Source of the DNA: Spirochaetales bacterium
GTDB taxonomy: Bacteria; Spirochaetota; Spirochaetia; SZUA-6; JAFGRV01
Assembly (NCBI GenBank): GCA_016935735.1
Contig: JAFGQK010000077.1
Coordinates: 1 to 40,150, forward strand
Direction: 5' to 3'
DNA length: 40,150 nt
The notes below the pieces were generated by a model. It was not told the DNA's origin, made no database searches, and saw only the letters and a list, made by a program, of their open reading frames with translations. Every line of letters begins with the position of its first letter. Within the stretch, counting starts at the first letter, position 1. Both the position numbers and the translations under genes were made by a program. Below, in pieces: positions 27,125-35,247 of the stretch.

Positions 27125-28089
27125 ATAGTCCGGTATGTGAAATAAAAAATCTTCATATTGAATACCCGATTGCCATAGGCACGGTAAGAGCGGTGGAAGA
27201 TGCATCGCTCAACCTCTATCCCGGCAAGGTTCTTGGGCTTGTCGGTGAATCAGGATGCGGTAAATCGACGCTGGGGCTTTCCCTGCTGAACCTGGTGCGG
27301 CCCCCCGGCAAAGTCAGCAAAGGCAGTATCATATATAAAGGGCAGGATATTCTCACATTACCCGGTAAGAAGCTTTTGAAACTAAGGGGGCGAAATATTT
27401 CCATGATATTCCAGAACCCCCTTACTTCATTGAATCCTCTTATGAAAATCAAAGACCAGTTTTATGATACGATGATACATCATGAACCGGGATTAAAAAA
27501 AGAAGCTGCCATGAAAAGAATCGAAGAACTTGTCGAGCTTCTTGGAATCGAAAAAAAAAGAATACATGAATTCCCGCATCAATTATCCGGCGGTATGAGG
27601 CAGAGAATCATGATCGGGCTTGCATTAATTATGAAGCCGGATATTTTAATCGCGGATGAGCCGACTACTTCACTGGATGTTATTGTGGAAGCCGGATTTA
27701 TTGAACTCTTGAATCAATTAAGGCAAACCTATAATCTTTCTGTTATGTTAATAAGCCATAACCTGGGACTGGTTGCGGAAATTGCAGAACGTGTTGCTGT
27801 TATGTATGGGGGGAAAATAGTCGAAGAAGGGAGTGCGGAATCAATTTATAGCAATCCCCTTCACCCGTATACCCTGGGCTTAATACAATGTATACCGAAT
27901 ATAAAACTGGAGAATCAACACCTTTTTACCATGCCCGGAAGCCCGCCGGACCTGGTACATCCCCCGCCCGGGTGCAGATTTTCGCCACGATGCCCGAAGG
28001 TGATGGCACAATGCAGAAAAGAACTCCCTCCTTTGATCAGGAAAAATGAACAAAAAGTCGCCTGCTGGCTTTACCGGGAAAACAGATGA
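27121..28089 (+). CDS. ABC importer ATPase, DppD type
   Basis: 322 residues. Walker A GESGCGKST, Q-loop FQNPLTSLNP, signature LSGGMRQR, Walker B ILIADEPTTSLD and switch His in LISHNLG are all intact. The C-terminal oligopeptide-transporter extension carries cysteines (CRFSPRCP ... C ... C), a pattern reported to bind Fe-S in this subfamily. It overlaps both neighbours by four bases (ATGA). Confidence 0.94.
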   Translation: MNSPVCEIKNLHIEYPIAIGTVRAVEDASLNLYPGKVLGLVGESGCGKSTLGLSLLNLVRPPGKVSKGSIIYKGQDILTLPGKKLLKLRGRNISMIFQNPLTSLNPLMKIKDQFYDTMIHHEPGLKKEAAMKRIEELVELLGIEKKRIHEFPHQLSGGMRQRIMIGLALIMKPDILIADEPTTSLDVIVEAGFIELLNQLRQTYNLSVMLISHNLGLVAEIAERVAVMYGGKIVEEGSAESIYSNPLHPYTLGLIQCIPNIKLENQHLFTMPGSPPDLVHPPPGCRFSPRCPKVMAQCRKELPPLIRKNEQKVACWLYRENR

Positions 28090-29066
28090 ATGAATTAATA
28101 CGCGTTACGAACCTGACCAAATTATATCCCGTACAAAAAAGCTTTCTGGATTTCATATTTGCCGGGGGAAATCGTGAGTATGTTCATGCAGTCGATTCTG
28201 TTTCCTTTTCTATAAGAAAGGGCGAAGTCCTGGGGCTTGCCGGGGAAAGCGGTTCGGGCAAATCGACCACAGGCCGGTTGATTCTCGGGTTGATTCATCC
28301 GACCGGCGGTATGGTGGAATACGAAAACAGGGATATATCTTCCCTTTCCCGTAAAGAATTAAAAACACTCAGGGCAAAAATACAGATTGTATTCCAGGAT
28401 CCAAACTCATCTCTCAGTCCGAGAATGAGTGTCGGTGAGGCGATTGAGCACCCGCTTAAAATTCACCGGATGGGAACAAAGCATGAAAGACGGGAGAAAA
28501 TACTGGGATTGATGGAAAGCATCGGCTTGACCCCTGCAGGGTTTCTTTATAAGAAATACCCCCATCAATTATCCGGGGGGCAGACCCAGCGGGTAGTACT
28601 TGCAAGGGCATTGATTACCGATCCCGATTTCCTTGTTGCAGATGAACCGATTGCAATGGCCGATGTATCAGTACGGGCCATGATTCTTGAATTGATGAAA
28701 ACCTTGAAAGACAATCTTCACCTGACATACCTGTTCATTACACATGACCTTGCAACGGCAAAATACCTCTGTGACAGGGTAGCGATCATGTACCTGGGGC
28801 GTATTGTCGAGATCGGGGAGAGAGATGAGATATTTTCTTATCCGCATCATCCCTATACAAAAGCACTGCTTTCCGCAGTCCCTGTCCCTGACCCCGGACA
28901 GAAAAGAAAGGAAAAAATTCCGCAGGGAGAAATTCCGAGTGCAATCCATCCCCCGGCCGGCTGTCATTTTCACCCGAGGTGTCCTTATAAAATGCCTGAA
29001 TGCAGCAGAGAAAAGCCTTTGTTTAAAGACATATCGCAAAGCCATATGTCAGCGTGTTTTCTGTAA
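28086..29066 (+). CDS. ABC importer ATPase, DppF type
   Basis: 326 residues. Walker A GESGSGKST, FQDPNSSLSPRM, signature LSGGQTQR, Walker B LVADEPIAMADVS and switch His in FITHDL are present. The C-terminal Cys motif (CHFHPRCPYKMPEC) matches the subfamily. ADEPIAMADVS replaces the usual ADEPVSALDVS, so the D-loop region lacks the usual SALD. It ends the operon. Confidence 0.93.
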   Translation: MNELIRVTNLTKLYPVQKSFLDFIFAGGNREYVHAVDSVSFSIRKGEVLGLAGESGSGKSTTGRLILGLIHPTGGMVEYENRDISSLSRKELKTLRAKIQIVFQDPNSSLSPRMSVGEAIEHPLKIHRMGTKHERREKILGLMESIGLTPAGFLYKKYPHQLSGGQTQRVVLARALITDPDFLVADEPIAMADVSVRAMILELMKTLKDNLHLTYLFITHDLATAKYLCDRVAIMYLGRIVEIGERDEIFSYPHHPYTKALLSAVPVPDPGQKRKEKIPQGEIPSAIHPPAGCHFHPRCPYKMPECSREKPLFKDISQSHMSACFL

Positions 29067-29145
29067 AAAAACAGCGTGCTGTACTCCGGGATTTCGGCAA
29101 AAATGATTCAATAGAAGGATGATAAATTTTTATTTTATCGAACTC

Positions 29146-29174
29146 TTGAATTTGGAAATAATCCGGTTTATAAT
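29146..29174 (+). promoter_or_regulatory. Promoter of the COG4637-type ATPase gene
   Basis: TTGAAT (29146-29151), a 17-base spacer and a perfect TATAAT (29169-29174). The transcript would carry a leader of about 130 bases before the ATG at 29313. Confidence 0.6.
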
Positions 29175-29312
29175 TGCCTTTTTATATATTCTGTTGAATT
29201 ATCTTCATTGGAGCAATGATGAAGGGAGTTGATACAAGATAATCATTCATTTGAGATATTACTAAAGGAAAAAAGGGAATAGAAAACTCCCGTGGCATAA
29301 AGGAGAAAGAAA

Positions 29313-30485
29313 ATGTTTATTAGCAGAATAAAACTCACAAACTGGAAAAACTTCACAAATATTGATGTACCGCTTTCGGAAAGAACCTTTATTGTGGGTC
29401 CTAATGCTGTGGGTAAATCAAATCTCCTTGATGTGTTCCGTTTCATGAGAGACATTGCACGTGACGGCGGCGGATTACAGGAAGCCGTTAAGCAACGGGG
29501 CGGATTGTCAAAAATGCGCTGCCTTTATGCCCGGGCACCGAAAACAGATGTAGAAATCGAATTACATGTCAGTGAATATGAAGCAACCGAACCTACATGG
29601 CAGTATGCCCTGGGATTAACCCAGAAGGGTTATGGTGCGGTTGGTGAGACCAGAGCTATATTGCGTTTTGAAAAAGTCTGGAAAAACGGTACTTTAATTC
29701 TGGAACGGCCCGGAAAAATTGATGACAAAGACGAGGAATTGAAACAGTACACACACCTTGAACAGCCTACTTCCAATGCTGAATTCCGGGATCTGGCAGA
29801 TTTCTTTAAATCGATCGATTATCAACACATTATTCCCCAATTAATCCGCGATCCCCTCTCTTTCCAAAAAACAGGCAACCGGGAAGATTTTTATGGCAGG
29901 GATTTATTTGAGAAAATGAGCCGTATGCCGAAGCGGACAAAAGACTCGCAACTTAAGAAAATAGAAAATGCATTGAAATATGCGGTTCCCAATTTAAAAA
30001 ATCTTACCCTTGAACATGATACTTTAGGGGTTCCCCATTTGCAGGCAATATTCGAACATTGGAGGCCCCATGGAGCAAAACAAAATGAAGAACAATTTTC
30101 TGACGGGACACTTCGCTTGATTGGCCTTTTCTTTTCAATGCTTAATGGATTACAACCCCTGCTTCTTGAAGAACCGGAACTCTCACTCAATACCGGAATC
30201 ATCCGTAGACTTGCAGAGATAATCGCTATTATGCAAAAACGGAAAACCGGTAAGCGGCAGGTGATTTTAAGTACACATAGTTACGATTTATTGAATGACC
30301 AGGGGATATCTGCGGAAGAAATATTAGTCCTTAAGCCTGCAAAGGAAGGAACCATTGTAGAAAATGCAAATACTATGAACGATGTAAAAACTTTACTGGA
30401 TACAGGATTAACACCTGCTGAAGTAATAATACCTATTACAGAATCCCCAGTAATAAACGAAATTCTTACTTCGATTAAGGAATAA
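29313..30485 (+). CDS. AAA_21/COG4637-type ATPase
   Basis: 390 residues. It starts FISRIKLTNWKNFTNIDV like SMC/RecF-type ATPases, with Walker A GPNAVGKS at 29-36, a variable middle, a signature-like FSDGTLRLIGLFF, Walker B PLLLEEPELSLN and switch His in ILSTHSYDLL. ATPases of this sort (also OLD- or retron-associated) often work with a second gene, commonly nuclease- or TOPRIM-like, and many act in defence or repair. Here the reading frame behind it is decayed (see 30490-30761). The start has GGAG seven bases upstream (29301-29305 region). The specific role is unknown. Confidence 0.85.
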   Translation: MFISRIKLTNWKNFTNIDVPLSERTFIVGPNAVGKSNLLDVFRFMRDIARDGGGLQEAVKQRGGLSKMRCLYARAPKTDVEIELHVSEYEATEPTWQYALGLTQKGYGAVGETRAILRFEKVWKNGTLILERPGKIDDKDEELKQYTHLEQPTSNAEFRDLADFFKSIDYQHIIPQLIRDPLSFQKTGNREDFYGRDLFEKMSRMPKRTKDSQLKKIENALKYAVPNLKNLTLEHDTLGVPHLQAIFEHWRPHGAKQNEEQFSDGTLRLIGLFFSMLNGLQPLLLEEPELSLNTGIIRRLAEIIAIMQKRKTGKRQVILSTHSYDLLNDQGISAEEILVLKPAKEGTIVENANTMNDVKTLLDTGLTPAEVIIPITESPVINEILTSIKE

Positions 30486-30489
30486 ATAA

Positions 30490-30761
30490 TTGGCACTACT
30501 CTACCTTGTCTGCGAGGATGAATGAAGCGAAGTTGTTATGAAAAAAATTTCAAATAAAGTATGGGCAGAATCCAGGCAAATCGTTATAAACAAGGTCCGG
30601 GTTATAATAGCCGGTTAATCGATTATGTAAACAAATTCTGGAATATTGAAAGAGCTTGCAGTAAATCCGATAGTTTGGACCGTATATTAAAAGTATTACA
30701 AAGATTTAAAAAAAACCTGAACTCTTGCACAGTGTCCAATATAGTTGAACCCCAATTGTAG
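30490..30761 (+). pseudogene. Remnant of the ATPase partner gene
   Basis: Five bases after the ATPase stop, TTG opens a frame reading LALLYLVCEDE before TGA (30523-30525). The same frame resumes after that stop and reads KVWAESRQIV (about 30556-30585). A second frame from 30561 then gives NRYKQGPGYNSRLIDYV and SDSLDRILKVLQRF, to TAG at 30761. The pieces look like the beginning and the C-terminal part of one protein (LYLVCEDE opening; VWA-x-SRQ; PGY-x-x-x-x-x-x-V; S-SL-R) joined by an internal deletion, a stop and a frameshift. The identification as partner of the ATPase rests on position and these patterns. The 30561 frame could still be translated alone (66 residues). Confidence 0.55.
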
Positions 30762-30924
30762 TTTTATATAGGATGAAGACGAAGTCCGGGAACCTGCCGG
30801 TACGGCTTATTTCTTTCAGCAATTCCCGGTGAATATGAAATATCTGCGAAATTCAAGGTTTTTTTGTTTTGAATATTAATAAAACAACGGATTTGCCGGT
30901 AATACTGATTTCTTTTATTTCCAC

Positions 30925-30953
30925 TTTACATTTATCATAATACTCTATATAGT
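30925..30953 (+). promoter_or_regulatory. Promoter of the ferritin-like gene
   Basis: TTTACA (30925-30930), a 17-base spacer and TATAGT (30948-30953), followed by GAGGAGG (30969-30975) and ATG at 30983. Confidence 0.6.
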
Positions 30954-30982
30954 GAATAAAAATATCCCGAGGAGGAAAATGA

Positions 30983-31468
30983 ATGAGTATTATATTTAAT
31001 GCAGAAGAGATATTCGATCTCGCTATTCAGATTGAAAAGAATGGTGCACAGTTCTATAAGACGATTTCTGATTCTACCGGTAATCCGGAGATAAAAAAAA
31101 CACTCCTACAGTTGGCAGAGATGGAACGCAAACATGAAAAGACCTTTCAGGATTTAAAAGATGAACTTATTACCGGAACGGAACAGACGGTTTATGACCC
31201 GTATAATGAATTGGCACTCTACTTAAAGGCATTTGCCGATGGTTATGTATTCGATCTCATAGATCCGGCTCGATCACTTACCGGGCAGGAATCCGAGACC
31301 ACTGTTTTGAAAACGGCAATCCAGCTGGAAAAGGATTCAATTGTTCTTTATCTTGGGATGAAAGAGCTTGTTCCCCCGGATTTTGGAAAAGAAAAGATCG
31401 ATAAGATTATAAAAGAAGAAATGGGTCATATACGATTATTAAGTGTACAATTGCGGTCAATAGAATAG
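30983..31468 (+). CDS. Ferritin-like/rubrerythrin-type diiron protein
   Basis: 161 residues forming a four-helix bundle. Diiron ligands are visible as E in IEKNGAQFY, E-x-x-H in EMERKHEK, E in QLEKDSIVLY and E-x-x-H in EEMGHIRLL. It lacks the rubredoxin tail of full rubrerythrins. A role in peroxide removal or iron handling is inferred. Its 3' end is three bases from that of the convergent zwf gene. The ATG at 30983 is preferred over 30979, which gives only a few codons. Confidence 0.85.
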   Translation: MSIIFNAEEIFDLAIQIEKNGAQFYKTISDSTGNPEIKKTLLQLAEMERKHEKTFQDLKDELITGTEQTVYDPYNELALYLKAFADGYVFDLIDPARSLTGQESETTVLKTAIQLEKDSIVLYLGMKELVPPDFGKEKIDKIIKEEMGHIRLLSVQLRSIE

Positions 31469-31471
31469 CAG

Positions 31472-32797
31472 CTATCCACACGCAGTTTCATAATCTTCAA
31501 AGTCAATCCAGTCCGTGAGTGGGTGGGTGGCCGGCATTGTTCCTTTCTCATAATATTCGATGGAACCGGAATCAAGCACCTGTCCGATTTTTTCCCACGA
31601 AAGCTCGGTTTCTTCCGCACTGACAAATAGGGTACGGTCACCGAGTAATGCATCAAGAAGAAGTTTCTGATATGCCTCCTGCATAACATCCCCGAAAACG
31701 TCATGATAGCAAAACTTCATTTTTGTTTCCGAAATAAAAAAATCGCTGCCCGGAATTTTCCCGGAAAGATCCAGGATAATTCCTTCGGATGGCTGTATTT
31801 TAAAAACAATCCTGTTTGGTTTAATACCCCCGCTTTTATTAAAAAGCAGCCGCGGTAAAGACTTGAACAGGATACAGATTTCCGTTCCTTTTCTGTTCAG
31901 GGCTTTTCCTGCTCTTATGTAAACAGGCATATTATACCAACGGAAATTATTTATAGATAAAACCAGTTCGGCATATGTCTCTGTTGGAGAATCCGGTGCT
32001 ATCCCGGGTTCTTCTCTATACCCTTTATACTGGTACCGCATACAATCAGTAATACTCAAAACTTTAAGCACATTAAGTTTCTGTATACGGATATCTTCCG
32101 CATCAAGGCTTACCGGGGCTTCCATAGTAAGCAGACACAAAAGCTGCATCAGGTGATTCTGTACCATATCCCGGATAATTCCCGCCCTGTCAAAGTATGA
32201 ACCCCTCTCCTCCACCCCGATCTTTTCCGATGCATTAATCTGGATTTCCTTAATATAACGGCTGTTCCATACAGGATAGAATATTGAGTTTGCAAACCGG
32301 AAAACAAGGATATTCTGTATCGCCTCCTTTGCCAGGTAATGGTCAATCCTGAATAGTTGTGATTCATGAAAATACTCATGAAGTTCATGATTGATTGTTT
32401 TAGCGGATTCATAATCATAACCGAACGGTTTTTCAATAATAAGCCTGGCTTCGTCCCTGAAACCCTCTTCAAAAAGCTGTTTTGCCGTGTCAGAATAGAC
32501 AGAAGGGGGAAGGGCGAAGAAAAAAATAACCCGGGAAAAGTTCCCCTTTTGTTCAATATAGCGTTTCAGCCCGGAAATCCCTTTATGATAGAAAAGAATA
32601 TCTTTCACTTTCCCATGGACATCGAATTTTCCCCTGAAATCATGGTCATTAAAATCCGTTCTCCCGGAACCGATAATAACCGATGAATCGAAAAGATTCT
32701 CCTGTTCAAATATCACGGCCAGTGCAGGGATAAGTTTACGTTTTGCAAGATCCCCGGATGCACCAAGGATGACAATTGCCGAACCGGGTATTCTCAT
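31472..32797 (-). CDS. zwf: Glucose-6-phosphate dehydrogenase
   Basis: 441 residues, somewhat shorter than the usual 480-510. It oxidises glucose 6-phosphate to 6-phosphogluconolactone, making NADPH. The N-terminal nucleotide site reads GASGDLAKRKLIPAL (12-26), EKPFG is at 122-126, and the active site RIDHYLAKE is at 150-158 with H153. It starts 15 bases after the rubrerythrin stop on the same strand, with only a weak ribosome site, so it is probably co-transcribed with rubrerythrin. Confidence 0.94.
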   Translation of the reverse strand: MRIPGSAIVILGASGDLAKRKLIPALAVIFEQENLFDSSVIIGSGRTDFNDHDFRGKFDVHGKVKDILFYHKGISGLKRYIEQKGNFSRVIFFFALPPSVYSDTAKQLFEEGFRDEARLIIEKPFGYDYESAKTINHELHEYFHESQLFRIDHYLAKEAIQNILVFRFANSIFYPVWNSRYIKEIQINASEKIGVEERGSYFDRAGIIRDMVQNHLMQLLCLLTMEAPVSLDAEDIRIQKLNVLKVLSITDCMRYQYKGYREEPGIAPDSPTETYAELVLSINNFRWYNMPVYIRAGKALNRKGTEICILFKSLPRLLFNKSGGIKPNRIVFKIQPSEGIILDLSGKIPGSDFFISETKMKFCYHDVFGDVMQEAYQKLLLDALLGDRTLFVSAEETELSWEKIGQVLDSGSIEYYEKGTMPATHPLTDWIDFEDYETACG

Positions 32798-32812
32798 AAA
32801 AATCCGGTCCTG

Positions 32813-33388
32813 TTACCAATTTTCCGCAAGAATCTCAAAATGAGCCTGCGGATGTGCACATGCAGGGCAGGTACGGGGTGCTTCTTCACCTTCGTGAAGA
32901 TACCCGCAATTCTGACAACGCCACACGACTTTCTGGCTCTTTTTAAAGACCGTATTGTTTTCTATATTTTCAAGCAATCCGCTATAACGCTTTTCATGTT
33001 GTTTTTCTGCAACAGATACTGCCTCAAAAACCTTTGCAATCTCTTCAAAACCTTCCTGCCTTGCAGTTTCTGCAAATGAAGGATACATACTTGACCATTC
33101 GTAATGTTCCCCGGCTGCTGCTTCTTTAAGATTTTCCCGGGTACTTCCTATAACACCTGCCGGGAACGCTGCCGTAATAGACACTTCCCCGCCCTCGAGA
33201 AATTTAAAGAACCTTTTTGCATGTTCCTTTTCCTGGTCCGCAGTTTCTGTAAAAATATTGGATACCTGTATGAATCCGTCTTTTCTTGCCTGGCTTGCAA
33301 AATACGTATACCGGTTCCGTGCCTGGGATTCCCCTGCAAAAGCGGTTAACAGATTTTTTTCTGTTTTGGTTCCTTTTATACTTTTCAT
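32813..33388 (-). CDS. Rubrerythrin
   Basis: 191 residues. The N-terminal diiron four-helix domain has ligands in [35 protein letters not shown] and [11 protein letters not shown]-terminal rubredoxin-like iron site has CQNCG and CPAC. It reduces hydrogen peroxide with electrons from a small redox carrier. The ribosome site AGGAGG is six bases before the ATG. It heads a two-gene unit with zwf. Confidence 0.95.
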   Translation of the reverse strand: MKSIKGTKTEKNLLTAFAGESQARNRYTYFASQARKDGFIQVSNIFTETADQEKEHAKRFFKFLEGGEVSITAAFPAGVIGSTRENLKEAAAGEHYEWSSMYPSFAETARQEGFEEIAKVFEAVSVAEKQHEKRYSGLLENIENNTVFKKSQKVVWRCQNCGYLHEGEEAPRTCPACAHPQAHFEILAENW

Positions 33389-33452
33389 CCTGTTCCTCCT
33401 ACAAAAAAATCACACTCTTAGTAACACCATAGATAAAAGTATTAGATGATTT

Positions 33453-33494
33453 TAATAGTATTACAAAAATATAAAAGTCAATCATTACTGTCAA
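33453..33494 (-). promoter_or_regulatory. Rubrerythrin promoter with dyad operator
   Basis: On the minus strand TTGACA (33494-33489), a 17-base spacer and TATTTT (33471-33466) are followed directly by the perfect dyad TAATA-C-TATTA (33463-33453), which would cover the transcription start. In extended form (TTGTAATACTATTAA) it partly resembles a PerR/Fur-family box. Confidence 0.45.
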
Positions 33495-33549
33495 GCATTA
33501 TTCATGAAAAATTATGGCTTTCAGAAATGAAACAAGCAAATACATAACT

Positions 33550-34155
33550 CTATATATACCTGCGGACTTCTGCTGTATATTTCTCATATTCCTTCCCATA
33601 ATGGGAATAAAGAAATTCCTCCTCTTTTCCTATCTGGTAATGTATACCAATAAAAACAATTAAACTGCAAAGTAAAAAAAATAAATTGGAATAAATGAAC
33701 CATGTGCCAAGGAAATAAAGATCCATAAAAAGAAAAATAGGATTTCTTGTTATGGAAAAAATACCATGGGTAATTAACTTGTCTGGTTTCTTCTTATCAA
33801 TGCCAACACGCCAGGATTTTCCGAATGATAAAAGTGCTGCAATAAAGATAAATATACCGGCAATATCCAGAATTATGCCTGTCATTTCCAGTATCCTGTT
33901 ATTAAAAAATTCAATCATCAGAAAAGAAGGAAAAAACCCGAATGGCACATGTAATGCTTTCAGGCTTAATATAATTGTCCAGACAAGAAACAGAATAAAA
34001 AAAAGAATTTCTAACAAACGGCTGAATCCCTTTTTCTCCTTACCAAGTACAAAAACCTGTACACCGCCGTTCAACAAAAGGAACACCGACCTGCCCAGAA
34101 ACAAAACATAAAAAAAGAATAAAAAGATTAACTGGAAATAATCGACAAATTCCAT
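33550..34155 (-). CDS. Membrane methyltransferase, isoprenylcysteine carboxyl methyltransferase/PEMT-like
   Basis: 201 residues with about five membrane helices. The conserved C-terminal block is clear: GKSWRVGIDKKKPDKLITHG, then IFSITRNPIF and, near the end, EEEFLYSHYGKEYEKY, which form the SAM pocket in the ICMT/PEMT superfamily. Bacterial members methylate varied small molecules or lipids; the substrate here is unknown. It lies 46 bases downstream of the soluble methyltransferase gene and is probably in one operon under the paired operators at 34828-34932. Confidence 0.82.
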   Translation of the reverse strand: MEFVDYFQLIFLFFFYVLFLGRSVFLLLNGGVQVFVLGKEKKGFSRLLEILFFILFLVWTIILSLKALHVPFGFFPSFLMIEFFNNRILEMTGIILDIAGIFIFIAALLSFGKSWRVGIDKKKPDKLITHGIFSITRNPIFLFMDLYFLGTWFIYSNLFFLLCSLIVFIGIHYQIGKEEEFLYSHYGKEYEKYTAEVRRYI

Positions 34156-34201
34156 AATTCATTCTCCTTTCTCATATTAAAATTCTTTATAAAGTGTACA
34201 T

Positions 34202-34795
34202 TTATGCCTGCCTGCCCTGTTTCAGAAGCCGGTAGAAACCAAAGAAAAGAAGAACCTTCTTTTTTTCAATAATAAACCCGAGTTCCTGGCAATATTTTTC
34301 AAATACTTTCAGGGAAAAATCATTTTCTGCCGGATGCCCCCATTTAAATACAGCTTCCCAATATTTCAAGAACTTCAGATCCGGTTCTACAATAAAAAAC
34401 CTGCCTCCCTTTTTCAACAGCCGGGAGGTTTCATTTATTACGTTTCTCCATGCCGGTATATGATGGAGTATTCCAAAAATAATGATAACATCATAGTTCC
34501 CTGTATTAAATGCAGAGAGATCTTCTGCATCCATTATAAAAAATGCACACTGATTTAATCCCCTCCTTTGTGCCAGGGCAATCTGTTCCGGCATAAGGTC
34601 CACACCCAGATAGCTTTCCGGATGTAATCCCATAAGTAATTCTGCTCCATATCCTGATCCGCAGCCAATCTCGAGTACATGTTTCCCGGAAATTGAAAGC
34701 CCCATTTTCTTAAAAAAGGGGAGTTCCACGCGTCTTTGAAGTAATTTTCGGAAAGGGCGGTTCATTGCTTTAAATTCCCTGTCACTTAACCTCAT
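34202..34795 (-). CDS. Class I SAM-dependent methyltransferase
   Basis: 197 residues. Motif I VLEIGCGSGYGAELL (about 40-54), acidic motif II LGVDLMPEQI, DAEDL and post-I motif DVIIIFGILHHIPAW place it in the Methyltransf_11/UbiE-like group. It is preceded by an AAGGAGGAAAAGA ribosome site. The substrate is unknown; co-location with a membrane methyltransferase suggests lipid or quinone-like targets (inference only). Its promoter has two palindromic operators. Confidence 0.88.
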   Translation of the reverse strand: MRLSDREFKAMNRPFRKLLQRRVELPFFKKMGLSISGKHVLEIGCGSGYGAELLMGLHPESYLGVDLMPEQIALAQRRGLNQCAFFIMDAEDLSAFNTGNYDVIIIFGILHHIPAWRNVINETSRLLKKGGRFFIVEPDLKFLKYWEAVFKWGHPAENDFSLKVFEKYCQELGFIIEKKKVLLFFGFYRLLKQGRQA

Positions 34796-34827
34796 TCTTT
34801 TCCTCCTTGTAATAGAAATAAATATCT

Positions 34828-34873
34828 CTTCAAGAGAATAATTAGTTCGATCTAACTAATTATTCTCTTGAAG
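34828..34873. promoter_or_regulatory. Operator-like inverted repeat 1 (20-bp perfect arms)
   Basis: The arms 34828-34847 and 34854-34873 are exact reverse complements around CGATCT. The centre reads TTAGTTCGATCTAACTAA (34842-34859), nearly the same as the core of operator 2. It lies in the mRNA leader of the methyltransferase gene, about 33 bases before the ATG, so it could also act as an RNA hairpin. Confidence 0.7.
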
Positions 34874-34900
34874 AAAATATCAGAATTTACCATCTGACAC

Positions 34901-34932
34901 ATTGTAGTTAGTTCATACTAACTAACTACAAT
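34901..34932. promoter_or_regulatory. Operator-like inverted repeat 2, at the transcription start
   Basis: The arms 34901-34912 and 34921-34932 match exactly. The core TTAGTTCATACTAACTAA (34908-34925) differs from operator 1 at three central positions. It directly follows the -10 hexamer of the minus-strand promoter. TTAGTT-N6-AACTAA palindromes are typical of TetR-family repressor sites, but no such regulator gene is in the window. Confidence 0.65.
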
Positions 34933-34958
34933 ATAACACAATAATTATTTTTTGTCAA
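34930..34958 (-). promoter_or_regulatory. Strong promoter of the methyltransferase operon
   Basis: On the minus strand TTGACA (34958-34953), a 17-base spacer and TATATT (34935-34930). The start near 34923 falls inside operator 2, and the leader of about 128 bases contains operator 1. Confidence 0.65.
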
Positions 34959-35044
34959 GAATTTTAAATAAAAATCAGGAGAGCTGGCATATACCCTTTG
35001 CAGGATATGCTTGCAAAATAGTTAAAAAGTAGTAAAATATAATA

Positions 35045-35210
35045 GTGTTTTGACCAGGATATTTTAACTTTATTTGATAATTAAGGGGGTAAAGATAACT
35101 ATAAGAATAATGACATAACTCTTGTTGTCAAAACACGTAAGCTTTGACCATTATACTGGAATGATAGACATGATTATTATTGTAATAATTGATAATCAAG
35201 TGGTCAAAGC
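35045..35210. repeat. Nested TTTGACC inverted repeats upstream of the ABC unit
   Basis: Pair 1: GTGTTTTGAC (35045-35054) with GTCAAAACAC (35127-35136). Pair 2: GCTTTGACCA (35141-35150) with TGGTCAAAGC (35201-35210). Inside pair 2, TGATTAT and ATAATCA flank ATTATTGTAATAAT, giving a further AT-rich stem. The motif TTTGACCA occurs twice forward and once inverted. The block ends 37 bases before the gene at 35248. Confidence 0.6.
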
Positions 35211-35247
35211 AATAGTTCATCCTGTACATGAAAGATGAGGAATGAAA

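Noticed and set aside
34983..35002. Possible sigma54 promoter (TGGCATATACCCTTTGCA)
   Set aside because: The GG and GC elements are 12 bases apart instead of 10, and it does not point at a gene start with suitable spacing.
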